A stretch of 64,000 nt of DNA from Plecoglossus altivelis (Eukaryota; Chordata; Actinopteri; Osmeriformes; Plecoglossidae). Positions 12,701 to 20,780 of this stretch are shown in pieces. Position 1 is the stretch's first letter; every line of letters starts with the position of its first letter. The notes beneath the pieces are model-generated. The model was not told the origin of the DNA and ran no database searches. It saw nothing but the letters and a program-made list of their open reading frames with translations. The position numbers were made by a program, and so were the translations under genes. The stretch is from NCBI GenBank assembly GCA_036571765.1, contig BROE01000020.1, forward strand, positions 18,760,804 through 18,824,803, read 5' to 3'.

Positions 12701-15667
12701 TCTCCTCGTTCACTTCTCCCTGCTTCCTCTCGTCCTCTCTCTCCATCATCCTCTCCTCCTCCTCTCTCTCCTCTCTATCCCATCTGTCTCGTAGCATCTC
12801 TCCTCTCTTCTCTGCCGATAGTGCTAGTTTTTGTCCTGTAGCTGCGCCAGTTCGCGCCGCCCCTCTGTCAGTCTCTGAGTTCGGACTTGTACTTCGCCTG
12901 GAACGGCAGCTGCAGCGCTTCGTTCCGGCTTCCTCAGCTGTCTTACCATGCTTCGTTTGGCTGTTCTCTCCTCTGACCAGCGTTTGTCTGTCTATGTCTC
13001 CCTTCCCTCAGTTATCTGTGAGAAGCTTTATTTCGGTGTGTTCATTACACTGCACCTCTCCTGCGTAACTGGATCCCGCTATAGTCTTAGCTCAAGTCTA
13101 CTCACTCTGTCCTCGCGTTCTCGTCGTTCTCTCTGTCGTCTCTCTCCTCCTCTCCGGAGTCATTCCTAGCCATCATTCTCTCTACCTTTCTGTCATTCTC
13201 CCTCTCTCTCTCGTTTCTTTTCAGCTCTCTTCTCTCTGCGCTCTCCTACTCTGTCGTTCAGTAAACCCCCTGTTTGGCATCCTCAGCAGGGTCCGGGAAA
13301 GATGGCGTAGCATTCTACCGATTGCGGTCGCGCGCGTGAGCTTTATATCTTTATTGTTAATTATTATAAAACTGCCATCAACGCTGTGGGCGAGGGGAGG
13401 GACTTCTCTGCTTCGTAAAGATCTGGTTTGGGCTGGGCAAAGCATTCTTCATTAATCCTGGTGTTTTAACTGGCTGACTCTAAGGTGTTTATGCGGGTGT
13501 CTTGCTTATTGCCCAGCCCCCTAGTCCCTGCACAGCTACTCTTGACGCAGGCCAGCTCCTGCCCTGGCTGACTGCGTCTCTGGTTGTTATGGGAGATGCT
13601 CCATCGGCCAATCTAGACAGGCTCTTGTTACGGCAGGGGCTCATCTAGCGCCTGGCTTTTGTGTCACACTGGTGGTGAGCCTCGGAAACCGCTCCATGGG
13701 GCGCGTGGGTGGGGGGGTGGGGGGGTTAGCTGCTCTGAGGCGAAGAAGGAAGCAGATCAGTTGCGGAGTGAAAACGCTTCTCGTTGAAATCGAATTGCTG
13801 AGGAGAGAGGATGGAATAGGAGAAGAGGCGCATAGAAGGAGTGGGAGGAGACGGAGACGGAGGAAGGTGGCTGGTATAAGGAGAGGGGAGGAGGGGATGG
13901 GAGGAGAAGGGGAGGGAGGGGGACGGAGGAGGGAGGGAGGAAAGTTGGAAAGCCGACTGTTGTGTAAGTGTGAACCACCATGCTGCATGCGAGCACTTCT
14001 GTAACCAATGCTTGGTCAGACACAAGTCAAGACTGGTTTGTTCTACATAGTAGAGCCAAAACAGTTTGGGAGAAAAGTCTTCTTGGATCCACTTGGATGG
14101 ACTTGTCAGAGCACAGTGGTCCGTGACGTTTCCAATGACTGTTTGTGACAGCCTGGGAGTGACGTTTGTTGGAATTCGTGGTGATACAACATCCTCTATC
14201 TAACTGGTGAGGGAAGAGGGAGAGGGCAGAGGGGGAGATGAGAGGGACGGAGTAGGAGGAGAGGGAGAATGGATGAGTGTACAGGAACGGAGAGGAAGTG
14301 GGAGGAAAAGAGAGGAGAGGCAGAAGGAAGAGGGGAGTGTGGGAGGAGGAAGAGGAGAGGAAAGAAGAGTGAAAGGAGATGGCAGATGGGTAAGAGAGAG
14401 TGGAGAGGATGACGGAGAAAGTGAAGTGCTGAGGGAGTGACGGAGGAGAGGAGGAGAGGAAGGAAGAAAGTGAAGAGGAAGAAGGAGGGAGGGAGGGAGA
14501 AGAAAGGGAGGGAGGGAGCAAGGAGGAGGTAGAGGAGGGAGGGAGGTAGAGAAGGGAGGGACGGGGAGGCGGAGGCAGAGTGAGGGAGGAGAAGAGAGTA
14601 GAGGGAGGGAGGTGCGGGCAGTCTACTGCTCCTGTCAGAGCCATCTGTTGTGAGCTGGAAAGTATTGCTTCATAAACACATTAAAGGCCTGTTTATGGTG
14701 GATTGAACTATTGTAGTTTAAACATTTTTCAGATGCATGATATTGAGCCAATTTCAGTTGCAGAGGCCATTACAAGGCTGTGGTGTTCTCTGTACAGCTG
14801 CTCCTCTGCTGAATTCATGTGATCTTGGATAACAATTATAAAAATACATTTAAAATAAAAAAATATAACAGGGGGGGGAGGGGGGGGTGAAGAAAATAGA
14901 TATCATGCTCGTGTGAGATTAGATTTTGCATGCATGAGTATAGTTTATGTATTTTACTATTGTATCTTCTTTCTCCTCTTTCTCTTGTTTGTCCCTCGTC
15001 TCTCTCTCTCTTACTCCTCCTCTCCTCTTCTCTCTCCTCCTCTCCCCCTTCCTCTCTCTCTCTCTATCTTTGTCTCTGTCTCTTCCTCTCCTTTTCTCCC
15101 CTCTTCTCTCCTCATTTTCTCCTCCTTCTCTTTCTCCTCTCCCTCCTTCTTGTCCCTACTCCTCTCCGCATCCTTCTTCTCCCTACTGCCCTCTCCTCTT
15201 CCTCTCCCTACTCCTCTCCCTCCTTCTCTCCCTTCTGCCTTCTCTCCCTCCTCTCCCTCTTTCCTCTCCTTCTCCTCTTCTATCCTTTCCCCCTCCTCTT
15301 CCTCCTCTCCTCTTCCTCCTCCTCTGCCTCTCCTCTTCTCTCCAGTCTGCGCTCCTTCTCTCCCTTCTCCTTTCTCCTCTCTCCTCTCCTCCTCCCTTCT
15401 CCCTCCTCCTCTCCCTTCTCCCTCAGTCTACTCCTCTCGCTCTCCTCTCCCTCCTTCCTCTCCCTTCTCCTCCTCCTCGCTCCTCCTCCTCTCCCTCCTC
15501 CTCTCCCCTCTCCCCTCTTCCTTTCTCCTCTCAGCCTCTCCCCCTCCCTTCTGTCTCTCCTCTCGCTTCACAGTTCTTCCAGTCTCTTCGCACCGTTGGG
15601 CTTCTTTGCTGACAAGATGGAGAGCTTCATGCCGTCCAGCTTCTGGCACCAACTGACTCGAATCTGA
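680..15667 (+). CDS. st7l: st7l gene, 3' portion (ST7-like protein)
   Basis: ST7-family proteins are conserved vertebrate membrane proteins linked to growth suppression; their biochemical role is not settled. Exons visible in order encode [154 protein letters not shown] and the C-terminus SSFWHQLTRI. The order and residues match the second half of ST7/ST7L. ST7L is preferred over ST7 because of AAYQA, [17 protein letters not shown] and FFHLQHWKR, and because wnt2b and cttnbp2nl are neighbours. The N-terminal membrane segments lie outside the window. Three exons are damaged and one block is duplicated; whether this is biology or assembly error is unresolved. It converges with wnt2b. Confidence 0.9.
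826..1045 (+). repeat. (GT)n/(TGTGCG)n microsatellite
   Basis: This is an imperfect GT-rich tract between two st7l exons. The long open frames across it on both strands are repeat artefacts. Confidence 0.85.
1049..1145 (+). pseudogene. st7l: st7l exon ([16 protein letters not shown]), first copy, 5' half scrambled
   Basis: The 3' half is intact and encodes [17 protein letters not shown] with donor GTGAGG at 1146. Its relatives read CATAYxLLAEEEATT before that. Here the stretch after the likely acceptor (gcgtgcag, ending 1048) resembles that coding sequence only with several indels, so no single frame joins both halves. The 3' part is repeated almost exactly at 2889-2951. The damage may be sequencing error or real decay; the start is approximate. 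Confidence 0.55.
1290..1845 (+). repeat. Polypyrimidine tract before st7l exon, copy 1
   Basis: About 550 bp of nearly pure C/T on the st7l sense strand run up to the acceptor at 1845. The equivalent tract in copy 2 is at 3110-3667. Confidence 0.9.
1846..1948 (+). pseudogene. st7l: st7l exon ([17 protein letters not shown]), first copy, frameshifted
   Basis: The 3' part encodes [20 protein letters not shown] and RD, followed by donor GTGAGT at 1949. Compared with the second copy (3668-3768), this one has an extra G near the start, a missing base in the middle and an extra base just before the RRLAM codons. The segment LLVYIK is therefore not readable in one frame. It is 103 nt against 101 nt in the intact copy. 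Indels without other divergence look like raw long-read errors in a duplicated haplotype. Confidence 0.6.
1991..2100 (+). repeat. ggcaaccagcccc minisatellite, copy 1
   Basis: Units of about 15-17 bp, ggcaaccagccccctt and variants, about seven copies, just after the donor at 1949. The same array occurs at 3811-3920 in the second copy of the block. Confidence 0.8.
2346..2460 (+). CDS. st7l: st7l exon [19 protein letters not shown], first copy
   Basis: The exon is 115 nt with acceptor ctcccctccag ending at 2345 and donor GTAAGA at 2461. It encodes [19 protein letters not shown], then ALLELQAYADVQAVLAKYD. The frame is open throughout and matches ST7L. It repeats at 4143-4257 with a single silent difference that I can see (caggca versus caagca). 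Confidence 0.75.
2616..2688 (+). CDS. st7l: st7l exon [20 protein letters not shown], first copy
   Basis: The exon is 73 nt, with acceptor ctgctgtag ending at 2615 and donor GTACGC at 2689. Joined to the last G of the preceding exon it reads [20 protein letters not shown] followed by AVSDK, as in ST7/ST7L. The second copy is at 4408-4480. Confidence 0.75.
2881..2951 (+). CDS. st7l: st7l exon ([19 protein letters not shown]), second copy, 5'-truncated
   Basis: This is the second copy of the exon at 1049-1145. It reads [19 protein letters not shown] then ALRSG, with donor GTGAGG at 2952. The codons upstream of AEEE (CATAY in relatives) are missing, because the duplication junction falls inside the exon. 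Sequence before about 2884 is the downstream intron of copy 1. By chance the junction offers an acceptor-like gggtttag ending at 2880, which would keep the frame open. Confidence 0.6.
3110..3667 (+). repeat. Polypyrimidine tract before st7l exon, copy 2
   Basis: About 560 bp of C/T-rich sequence abuts the acceptor of the exon at 3668. It is built mainly of tctccttgtctcctctccct units. Confidence 0.9.
3668..3768 (+). CDS. st7l: st7l exon ([19 protein letters not shown]), second copy, intact
   Basis: The exon is 101 nt. The acceptor is tctcccatag ending at 3667 and the donor GTGAGT starts at 3769. The frame reads [20 protein letters not shown], then [13 protein letters not shown], matching [20 protein letters not shown] of ST7L. 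Joined directly to the preceding exon the frame is kept, so the alternative exon that relatives carry between them (QSQQ-type) is not needed. I do not find that exon. The acceptor is preceded by about 560 bp of nearly pure pyrimidine. Confidence 0.8.
4143..4257 (+). CDS. st7l: st7l exon [19 protein letters not shown], second copy
   Basis: The exon is 115 nt with the same splice sites as the copy at 2346-2460 and the same protein sequence. It joins in phase 0 to the exon ending at 3768 and in phase 1 to the exon starting at 4408. Confidence 0.8.
4408..4480 (+). CDS. st7l: st7l exon [20 protein letters not shown], second copy
   Basis: The exon is 73 nt, identical in its coding part to 2616-2688. 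It ends in the codon split AA|G that joins to FSPEAAS at 5328. Confidence 0.8.
4735..5327 (+). repeat. Polypyrimidine tract before st7l exon 5328
   Basis: About 590 bp of CCTCCCCTCTCCT-type sequence ends in the acceptor ctctccccag. Confidence 0.9.
5328..5430 (+). CDS. st7l: st7l exon [20 protein letters not shown]
   Basis: The exon is 103 nt with acceptor tcctctccccag ending at 5327 and donor GTCAGT at 5431. It encodes [20 protein letters not shown] followed by AIHRAVEFNPHVPK, nearly identical to human ST7/ST7L. It lies after the duplicated block and is present once. A 590-bp polypyrimidine tract precedes it, and a minisatellite built on its donor sequence follows it. Confidence 0.9.
5445..5600 (+). 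repeat. 27-40 bp minisatellite with donor-like and DR1-like motifs
   Basis: About six units resemble ggtcaaaggtcagtcccaga plus cactgtg. They repeat the sequence around the authentic donor caaag|gtcagtcccagacactg at 5430. Each also contains AGGTCAAAGGTCA or a near match, at 5449, 5470, 5499, 5528, 5555 and 5584. Confidence 0.85.
6385..6970 (+). repeat. Polypyrimidine tract in st7l intron
   Basis: (TCTCC/CTCTTC)n over about 580 bp, ending in ttgccagcag, which looks like an acceptor. No st7l exon is recognisable after it. It lies in the large intron 5431-11307. The flanks 5601-6384 and 6971-7798 are unique intron sequence with no feature I recognise. Confidence 0.85.
7800..8050 (+). repeat. 24-bp agctcagctagctgtagcggtgtt minisatellite
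   Basis: About ten imperfect units rich in AGCTAGCT lie in the large st7l intron. Confidence 0.85.
8190..8580 (+). repeat. (GGAA)n composite microsatellite
   Basis: GGAAGGAAGG runs are broken by regular aggcaggcaggaaagaaa blocks, giving a higher-order pattern. GGAA runs can bind ETS-family factors; any role here is unknown. Confidence 0.9.
8990..9415 (+). repeat. 45-bp minisatellite, about nine units
   Basis: Unit: cagcctctatcctccatgtc followed by cagcccccagcctctgaccctaccc. The 45-bp period keeps frames open on both strands, which explains the long intronic open frames here. Confidence 0.9.
9850..10170 (+). repeat. TTAGGG-containing short array, then (CA)n
   Basis: At 9850-9930 gggttagggt alternates with gggtcagggctt. 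From 9976 to 10170 there are interrupted (CA)n runs. The stretch 10171-10629 is unique intron sequence. Confidence 0.75.
10630..11307 (+). repeat. 58-bp minisatellite of st7l acceptor copies
   Basis: Eleven upstream units of about 58 bp each hold a pyrimidine run, ctc(c/t)ccag or cctcag, and tacctgctag. The twelfth unit is the real acceptor and start of the exon at 11308. The unit also has cctggtcccattatgaacag. Copies are more than 90 percent alike by eye. Confidence 0.95.
11308..11458 (+). CDS. st7l: st7l exon [20 protein letters not shown]
   Basis: The exon is 151 nt (50 codons plus one base) and encodes [40 protein letters not shown] and LNLLHCTWEG. The acceptor ctctctcctcag ends at 11307 and the donor GTACGT starts at 11459. 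FFHLQHWKR matches ST7L rather than ST7 (FFHLAHWKR). The exon is the terminal unit of a 58-bp tandem array that repeats its acceptor and first ten bases eleven times upstream. Confidence 0.92.
11460..11850 (+). repeat. (CA)n-rich intron sequence
   Basis: Interrupted ACAC tracts with cctgctcacac units follow the donor at 11459. Confidence 0.8.
11925..12039 (+). pseudogene. st7l: Possible damaged st7l exon (FRMIPYPLEKGHLFYPYP-type)
   Basis: The next exon in relatives encodes FRMIPYPLEKGHLFYPYP and ends ELLPxFHE. This stretch has recognisable pieces in the right order. TTCCGGATCATTC resembles FRMI, GCGAAGGGGCATCTG reads AKGHL, and GAGAGCTGCTTCCG gives ELLP. A donor-like GTAGGT starts at 12040. 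The pieces lie in different frames and a stop interrupts them. The position between neighbouring exons fits. Homology is plausible but not proven. Confidence 0.4.
12165..12350 (+). repeat. Polypyrimidine tract before st7l exon 12352
   Basis: TCTCTCTTTC-rich sequence leads into the acceptor ctttcag. A weaker TC-rich region continues after the exon, to about 13230. Confidence 0.75.
12352..12483 (+). CDS. st7l: st7l exon [20 protein letters not shown]
   Basis: The frame reads [20 protein letters not shown] and FTAMLAMLTHQFPELMGV, an almost exact match to the ST7/ST7L segment containing a hydrophobic, probably membrane-spanning, stretch. The acceptor is tcgtctttcag ending near 12351. After MGV the sequence diverges from the expected FAKA: TCTTGCAAGGAG stands where TTTGCCAAGGC would be. 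The exact 3' end is therefore uncertain, and the expected GTAACT donor reads TTAACT. Confidence 0.8.
13800..14610 (+). repeat. Polypurine tracts (GGAGGA/GAGGGA)
   Basis: Two purine-rich segments, 13800-13945 and 14195-14610, lie in the last st7l intron. They are purine on the sense strand, opposite to the other st7l tracts. Confidence 0.8.
14950..15573 (+). repeat. Polypyrimidine tract before last st7l exon
   Basis: About 620 bp of CTCTCC/TTCTCC sequence run directly to the acceptor cttcacag. Confidence 0.9.
15574..15667 (+). CDS. st7l: st7l last coding exon (C-terminus ...SSFWHQLTRI)
   Basis: The frame reads SSSLFAPLGFFADKMESFMP then SSFWHQLTRI and a TGA stop at 15665-15667. Human ST7 ends SILPSSLWHQLTRI, so this is the genuine terminus. 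The acceptor is ctcgcttcacag ending at 15573; a second possible site ends at 15582. A pyrimidine tract of about 600 bp lies directly upstream. I see no clear AATAAA in the next kilobase. Confidence 0.85.
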
Positions 15668-16149
15668 CCCCTCAGCACACGCACACACGACCACCACAAC
15701 ACATCGACACCAAACAAACACCCTCCGCGAGGCAGGAGGTTGGTCTCCTGTCCTTTAGCGTGAACGTTCTTGTTACTGTGTTACTGATGATGTTGGCTCG
15801 CGTGGTATCAACACTGCGGCACAGCCATGCGACCCTCCCCACTGTTCAAGCATACTTCTCCTCCCAGTAAACATCTACAACATACTACTCAGAAGGTCTG
15901 GAAGGACTCATTCATTTCTTCTAACTTGAGAAAAGTCTGAATGGGATGCTGACCCTGTTTAAACCAGCAGGAATTGTTTTACTATGAATTTTATTGTTTG
16001 GTTTAATGATGAGCCAGTCCTGGTCCAGAACATCAGTGTGGTTGATACAGCTGGCGGCCATCTTGGACGCATGTCCCTCTAAGGTCTGCTGCCACAGCTG
16101 CGATGTCCCTTGGTTAGGCTACTTCCTGAGTCACTGGAGTGACCGGCTG

Positions 16150-16600
16150 GATAGACCAGGACACAGAGGTGACAGCAGAGAAAGACAGGAATAGAGAGGA
16201 TGAGATGGGGAGAGAGACAGCAACGGAGAGCGAGAGAGATTGAGATGGAAAGAGAGATTGAGATGGAGAGAGACAGACAGAGAGATGGAGAGATTGAGAT
16301 GGAGGGAGGGAGGAGGGAGAGAGTTGAATAGAAAGGGAGATTGAGCACTGGAGAAGACAGACAGAGAGATGGAGAGAGAGAGATTGAGATGGAGGGAGGG
16401 AGGGAGACAGAGAGATTGAGATGGAGAGAGTTAGATGGAGAGAAACCAAGGGATACAGAGAGATTGAGATGAAGAGAGAGACTGAGATGGAGAGAGACAG
16501 AGAGAGAGAGATTGAGATGGAGAGAGTGATTGAGATGGAGAGAGAGAGTTAGATGAAGAGAGAAACCAAGGGATACAGAGAGAGAGAGAACGATGGTGAG
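16150..16600 (+). repeat. (GA)n / gagatggagagagattgagatgg array
   Basis: Imperfect 10-20 bp purine-rich units lie in the st7l-wnt2b intergenic region. The stretch 15668-16149 holds the presumed st7l 3' UTR. Confidence 0.85.
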
Positions 16601-17200
16601 ACAGACAGGCTTGGTGTTCATGGTGTATGGTTGAACAGCAGGTCTTGGATGACCTGTTTCTGTTCCTGACAGACTGACCTGCTGGCTGGTAAGACAGGTC
16701 TGTGGGGTTGGGTTCAAACACAGTGCTGATTTACAGGCTGGGTCTGTCTCCAGTGTATACATGCCAACCCCCCCCTCCATCCACCCCGTATCATGGCACG
16801 ACATCCCAGCACTATATCACCGTAGTAACCTGCCCTCCTCAGCCATAACAACCCAACCCCTCCCCCCAATTAAATCCCAGCCAATCACGAGACACCATAC
16901 TGCTGCTAAGAAGGTATGAGGTTTTCACAGTTTCAAAGCAAGTTTGAAAAGGCTGTGGGGTAGTTGGGCGGTGTTTGATTTGAGTTTACGAAACAAGAAA
17001 CACTTAAATGGTCCCTGTGTCTTGAGTGTTCAGGAGGTTCAGTTACATATTTCATTCATACCTCTGGGACATTGCAATATTTGGAGCAGGGCAATATTGA
17101 CATTTTGTTTGTGTGGATTTACAAACATGGATACAACTTGGGTATTATGTAGTTATGGTTAGGGTCAACCCTGGCCCTGCACAGATACACTATAGCAGGA

Positions 17201-17322
17201 GTCTCCAATCCTGGTCCTTGAGGGCCGCTGTCCTGAAGATTTTCGATGTTTCCCTGCTCCAGCACACCTGATTCTAATGAAGGGTCGTTGAGGCTTCCAC
17301 AGAGCTTGATAAAAACCCATTA
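17201..17322 (-). mobile_element. Half copy of palindromic MITE
   Basis: This is the reverse complement of most of the element at 18530-18646. It shares, for example, ctggagcagggaaacatc and aggacagcggccctcaa on the minus strand. It runs directly into the 40-bp minisatellite at its internal end. Confidence 0.7.
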
Positions 17323-17329
17323 TCTCTCC

Positions 17330-18015
17330 TGCTTTTGTTTCCTGGTAGACAGTATAGTGAATCTCTCCTGCCAGTTTCCTTGTAGACAGTAGAGCAGTGA
17401 ATTTCTCCTGCCAGTTTCCTGTTAGACAGTATAGCATTGAATCTCTCCTGCCAGTTTCCTGGTAGACAGTAGAGCAGTGAATTTCTCCTGCCAGTTCCCT
17501 TGTAGACAGTATAGCATTGAATCTCTCCTGCCAGTTTCCTGGTAGATAGTAGAGCAGTGAATCTCTCCTCCCAGTTTCCTTGTAGACAGTAGAGCAGTGA
17601 ATTTCTCCTGCCAGTTTCCTGTTAGACAGTATAGCATTGAATCTCTCCTGCCAGTTTCCTGGTAGACAGTAGAGCAGTGAATTTCTCCTGCCAGTTCCCT
17701 TGTAGACAGTATAGCATTGAATCTCTCCTGCCAGTTTCCTGGTAGATAGTAGAGCAGTGAATCTCTCCTCCCAGTTTCCTGGTAGATAGTAGAGCATTGA
17801 ATCTCTCCTGCCAGTTTCCTTGTAGACAGTAGAGCAGTGAATTTCTCCTGCCAGTTTCCTGTTAGACAGTATAGCATTGAATCTCTCCTGCCAGTTTCCT
17901 GGTAGATAGTATAGCATTGAATCTCTCCTCCCAGTTTCCTGGTAGACAGTAGAGCAGTGAGTCTTCTGCCTGGTTTCTGGTAGATAGTAGAGCAGTGAGT
18001 CTCTCCTTCCTGTAT
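17330..18015 (+). repeat. 40-bp minisatellite, about 17 units
   Basis: Units resemble tttcctggtagacagtagag followed by cagtgaatttctcctgccag. Variants recur every five units (200 bp; compare 17461 with 17661), which is a higher-order structure. The minus strand stays open for more than 700 bp only because three units make 120 bp. Confidence 0.95.
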
Positions 18016-18492
18016 CCTATTAGACATCGGAACAGTGTGTCTGACTATGCAGGCAGACAGAACAGCACCTGTGTGTCAGACTGCTACCTCTCCAGCCACT
18101 CATGGTCACAGCTTTTAAAGATCCCCACTTATTATGGGATACTTGATAAAGTGCCTTTTTCCTCTCAGATTTTCCATGACCCAACACATAAACAACGTCT
18201 AACTGAATTGTTCCTACAGCAAACAACATGATGCTTTCACTAAATGGGATTCATTCATGAGTCTAAAGAACAAGCTGTTCATTAAGTCATTACTGGCATT
18301 TTAAACAGGCAAAACCATCAACCTTTTGCTCAATACTACCTTCAAGACCTGCATAGTGTTCTATTCAGGCAGAAACAATATACACATTTATGAAAAGTAG
18401 GCCACAATAAATGCCTCAGTGCAAAACCTCATCATAGATCTAACTTGATCTGATCTGTACTAATAGTACCATCATCTAACACAGGGGTATCA

Positions 18493-18646
18493 AACTCAGG
18501 TCCTTAAGGAACTCCTCTCCCATCTAATCAATGGGTTGTTATCAAGCTCTGTGGAAGCCTGATAACGACCCATCATTAGAATCAGGTGTGCTGGAGCAGG
18601 GAAACATCAAAAACCTTCAGGACAGCGGCCCTCAAAGACCTGAGTT
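18493..18646 (+). mobile_element. Palindromic MITE, about 154 bp
   Basis: Terminal inverted repeats AACTCAGGTC (18493-18502) and GACCTGAGTT (18637-18646) bracket a hairpin-like core (ATGGGTTGTTATCA facing TGATAACGACCCAT at 18532-18573). It resembles the common fish non-autonomous element with gtgctggagcagggaaac. The family name is uncertain. There is no coding capacity. Confidence 0.7.
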
Positions 18647-19319
18647 CAAGACCTATGATCGAACAGGTGTCGAAGCCAGTGTTGCAGTCACAGGCTTCAC
18701 CTCGAGTCACGTTCTTGCTAGTAGCTTCTGTTTTGTGTGTTTCTTTTTTCTTTTTTCTCTCCATGAAGACATCCGAATCTTTAACCAGCTTCAGAAACGC
18801 AGTGTCATGCTGAACTCGGGAGGGATGTTATGGTTCTAGCTCCATGTGGTGAGTCTCAACGCTCACAAGACATTGGTTCTTGAATGTATGCTAAAGGTCT
18901 GTAGGGCTTTTTGTTGTCTTGATGAAGAAATAAATGACATCCTTGATTTGGGTTTTGATTATTTGGGAGAGACAGTAGTCTTAACTTGATGAGGGAAGAG
19001 CTTAGTTAAGACTGGTGAAGGGATATCTAGACAGGTGACAGGTAAGATAGACATGGACATTTTATGTTACATGACACATCCTCTCTGCAGGCAAAGCCAT
19101 AACACCCTGCACATCACACACACACATGCACACGCACACACTCTCACATACACACACCTGGAAGAGAGAGTTTCATTCTGGCCAGATAAGAGTTTTTATG
19201 TGTTAATCCTCAGCTGTCAGACAGTAAAACAACCATGTCAAACCAGCATGCTGATGAAGACACACATGCCCCCAAGGTCACTTACATGTTGCTCTGAACT
19301 CCTATAAATCACACTGGAT

Positions 19320-19670
19320 TCCCCAGAGACACACTCTCCCCCAGAGACACACTCTCCCCCAGAGACACACTCTCCCCCAGAGACACACTCCACCCTCCCC
19401 CCAATGACCCTCATCCAGAGTCACAGTCTGCATCTCTGCACAGCAATCAAACCGAGACTGGGTCTAATCTGTTCTGGTCTGTTCTGGTCTGTTCTGTTCT
19501 GGTCTGGTCTAGTTGGAGTCATGTCTGGGTCTGGGACTGGTTCTGGGTCTAGGTCTGTGTCTGGTGCTGGTTGTGGTTCTTTGTCTGAGCTGGGTCTTAT
19601 TCAGGTTCCAGTTCTGTTTCTTCTTCTGGGTCTGGCATGGGTCTTGTTCAGGTTCTGGTTCCGGGTCGGG
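19320..19670 (+). repeat. 20-bp cagagacacactctccccc array, then (TCTGG)n-like sequence
   Basis: Four near-identical units lie at 19320-19395. From 19460 to 19670 there are tctggttctgggtct-type imperfect repeats. The intergenic stretch 18650-19319 shows no other feature. Confidence 0.75.
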
Positions 19671-20114
19671 GTTAGAGAAAGACTGGCGACCAGACCAGCT
19701 AGTATTGGGTATTGGGTTCATGTGTTCTATGTGTTCTTCTAGGCTGATCCTGGAGCAGCAGAGGAATGTGTAGCTCTGATTATGAGATTATTATTATTAC
19801 CATGTGGTATTATTCATAACTTGTCAAATTCGGCCCCACATTTATAATCACAAGAGCCAACATAGCACAGAATGACAAACTGACTATTCAACTGTCAGCA
19901 CATGAGTATTTGAATTAGCCTAGTCATGATTACTGAGGTTGAGGTTATTGTTACACCGTGCCTGGTACCATTCTGATCGTTCCTTGACTTTAACCACCAA
20001 AACACAGCAGGCTAAACGATGTACTTATCCATCATTTTCTGCTGCACTTTCCATGGGCACTATTCATACGATGCTTTACATAAAAGCTTTGGCTAACTTC
20101 TTAAGAAGTCGAAT

Positions 20115-20378
20115 CAAAGAGTCGGGTCCTGGTTGACACAGGGAGAGAACACGGCTCGTGACTGAGGTGCCCTCGAGCAAGGCACCGAACCCCCAATTGT
20201 TTCCCGAGCGCTGGAGCAATAGCTGCCCACTGCTCCGGGTGTATGTTCACTGTGTGTGCGCGTGCTGTTGTTCACTACTCACTGCTGTGTGTGCACTTGG
20301 ATGGGTTAAATGCAGAGCACTAATTTCGAGTATGGGTCACCATACTTGACAATACGTCTCACTTTCACTTTTTTCGCT
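20115..20378 (+). mobile_element. Fish SINE-like element
   Basis: It contains the block tgccctcgagcaaggcaccg, then gctgcccactgctccgggtg and gcacttggatgggttaaatg. The end is gggtcaccatacttgacaat plus a cactttcact tail. This combination is a very common dispersed repeat in teleosts. I recognise the type but not a certain family name. Confidence 0.7.
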
Positions 20379-20689
20379 TTCAAAACTATCAGTTTACCGA
20401 AAGGATCCAAGACAGACGTCTGGGATCTATAACCCGAACAATAAGACACATCCATTGATTACCCGTGAGCCTTTGAGCATTTTACTTGAGAGAATTTTAA
20501 TGCATGGACACGAACACGGACTTTGGCTAACTGAATGCATTACGGCGGATGGCAAGATTAACTAAACTTGGCCTCTAAGTGGATTTATGTCTACATACTT
20601 GGTTGTCATTATGTAGACTGGATTAAAGAGGGTTTTTTTTTATAACAAATCATGTGATTATGATTACTTGGTTTTACAATCGGTCACTA

Positions 20690-20780
20690 ACAGTAGGCTA
20701 ACAGCAGTAGGCTAACAGCAGTAGGCTAACAGCAGTAGGCTAACAGCAGTAGGCTAACAGCAGTAGGCTAACAGCAGTTA
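20690..20780 (+). repeat. 14-bp cagcagtaggctaa array
   Basis: About six units. The region 20780-24190 around and beyond it is otherwise largely unique intergenic sequence, with (GT)n at 21412-21470 and (CA)n at 22370-22390. Confidence 0.85.

Noticed and set aside
17165..18027. Minus-strand frames of 200-250 residues with GNWQERFNA repeats
   Set aside because: Translation of a 40-bp minisatellite; three units equal 120 bp, so any stop-free phase stays open. No homology or start context.
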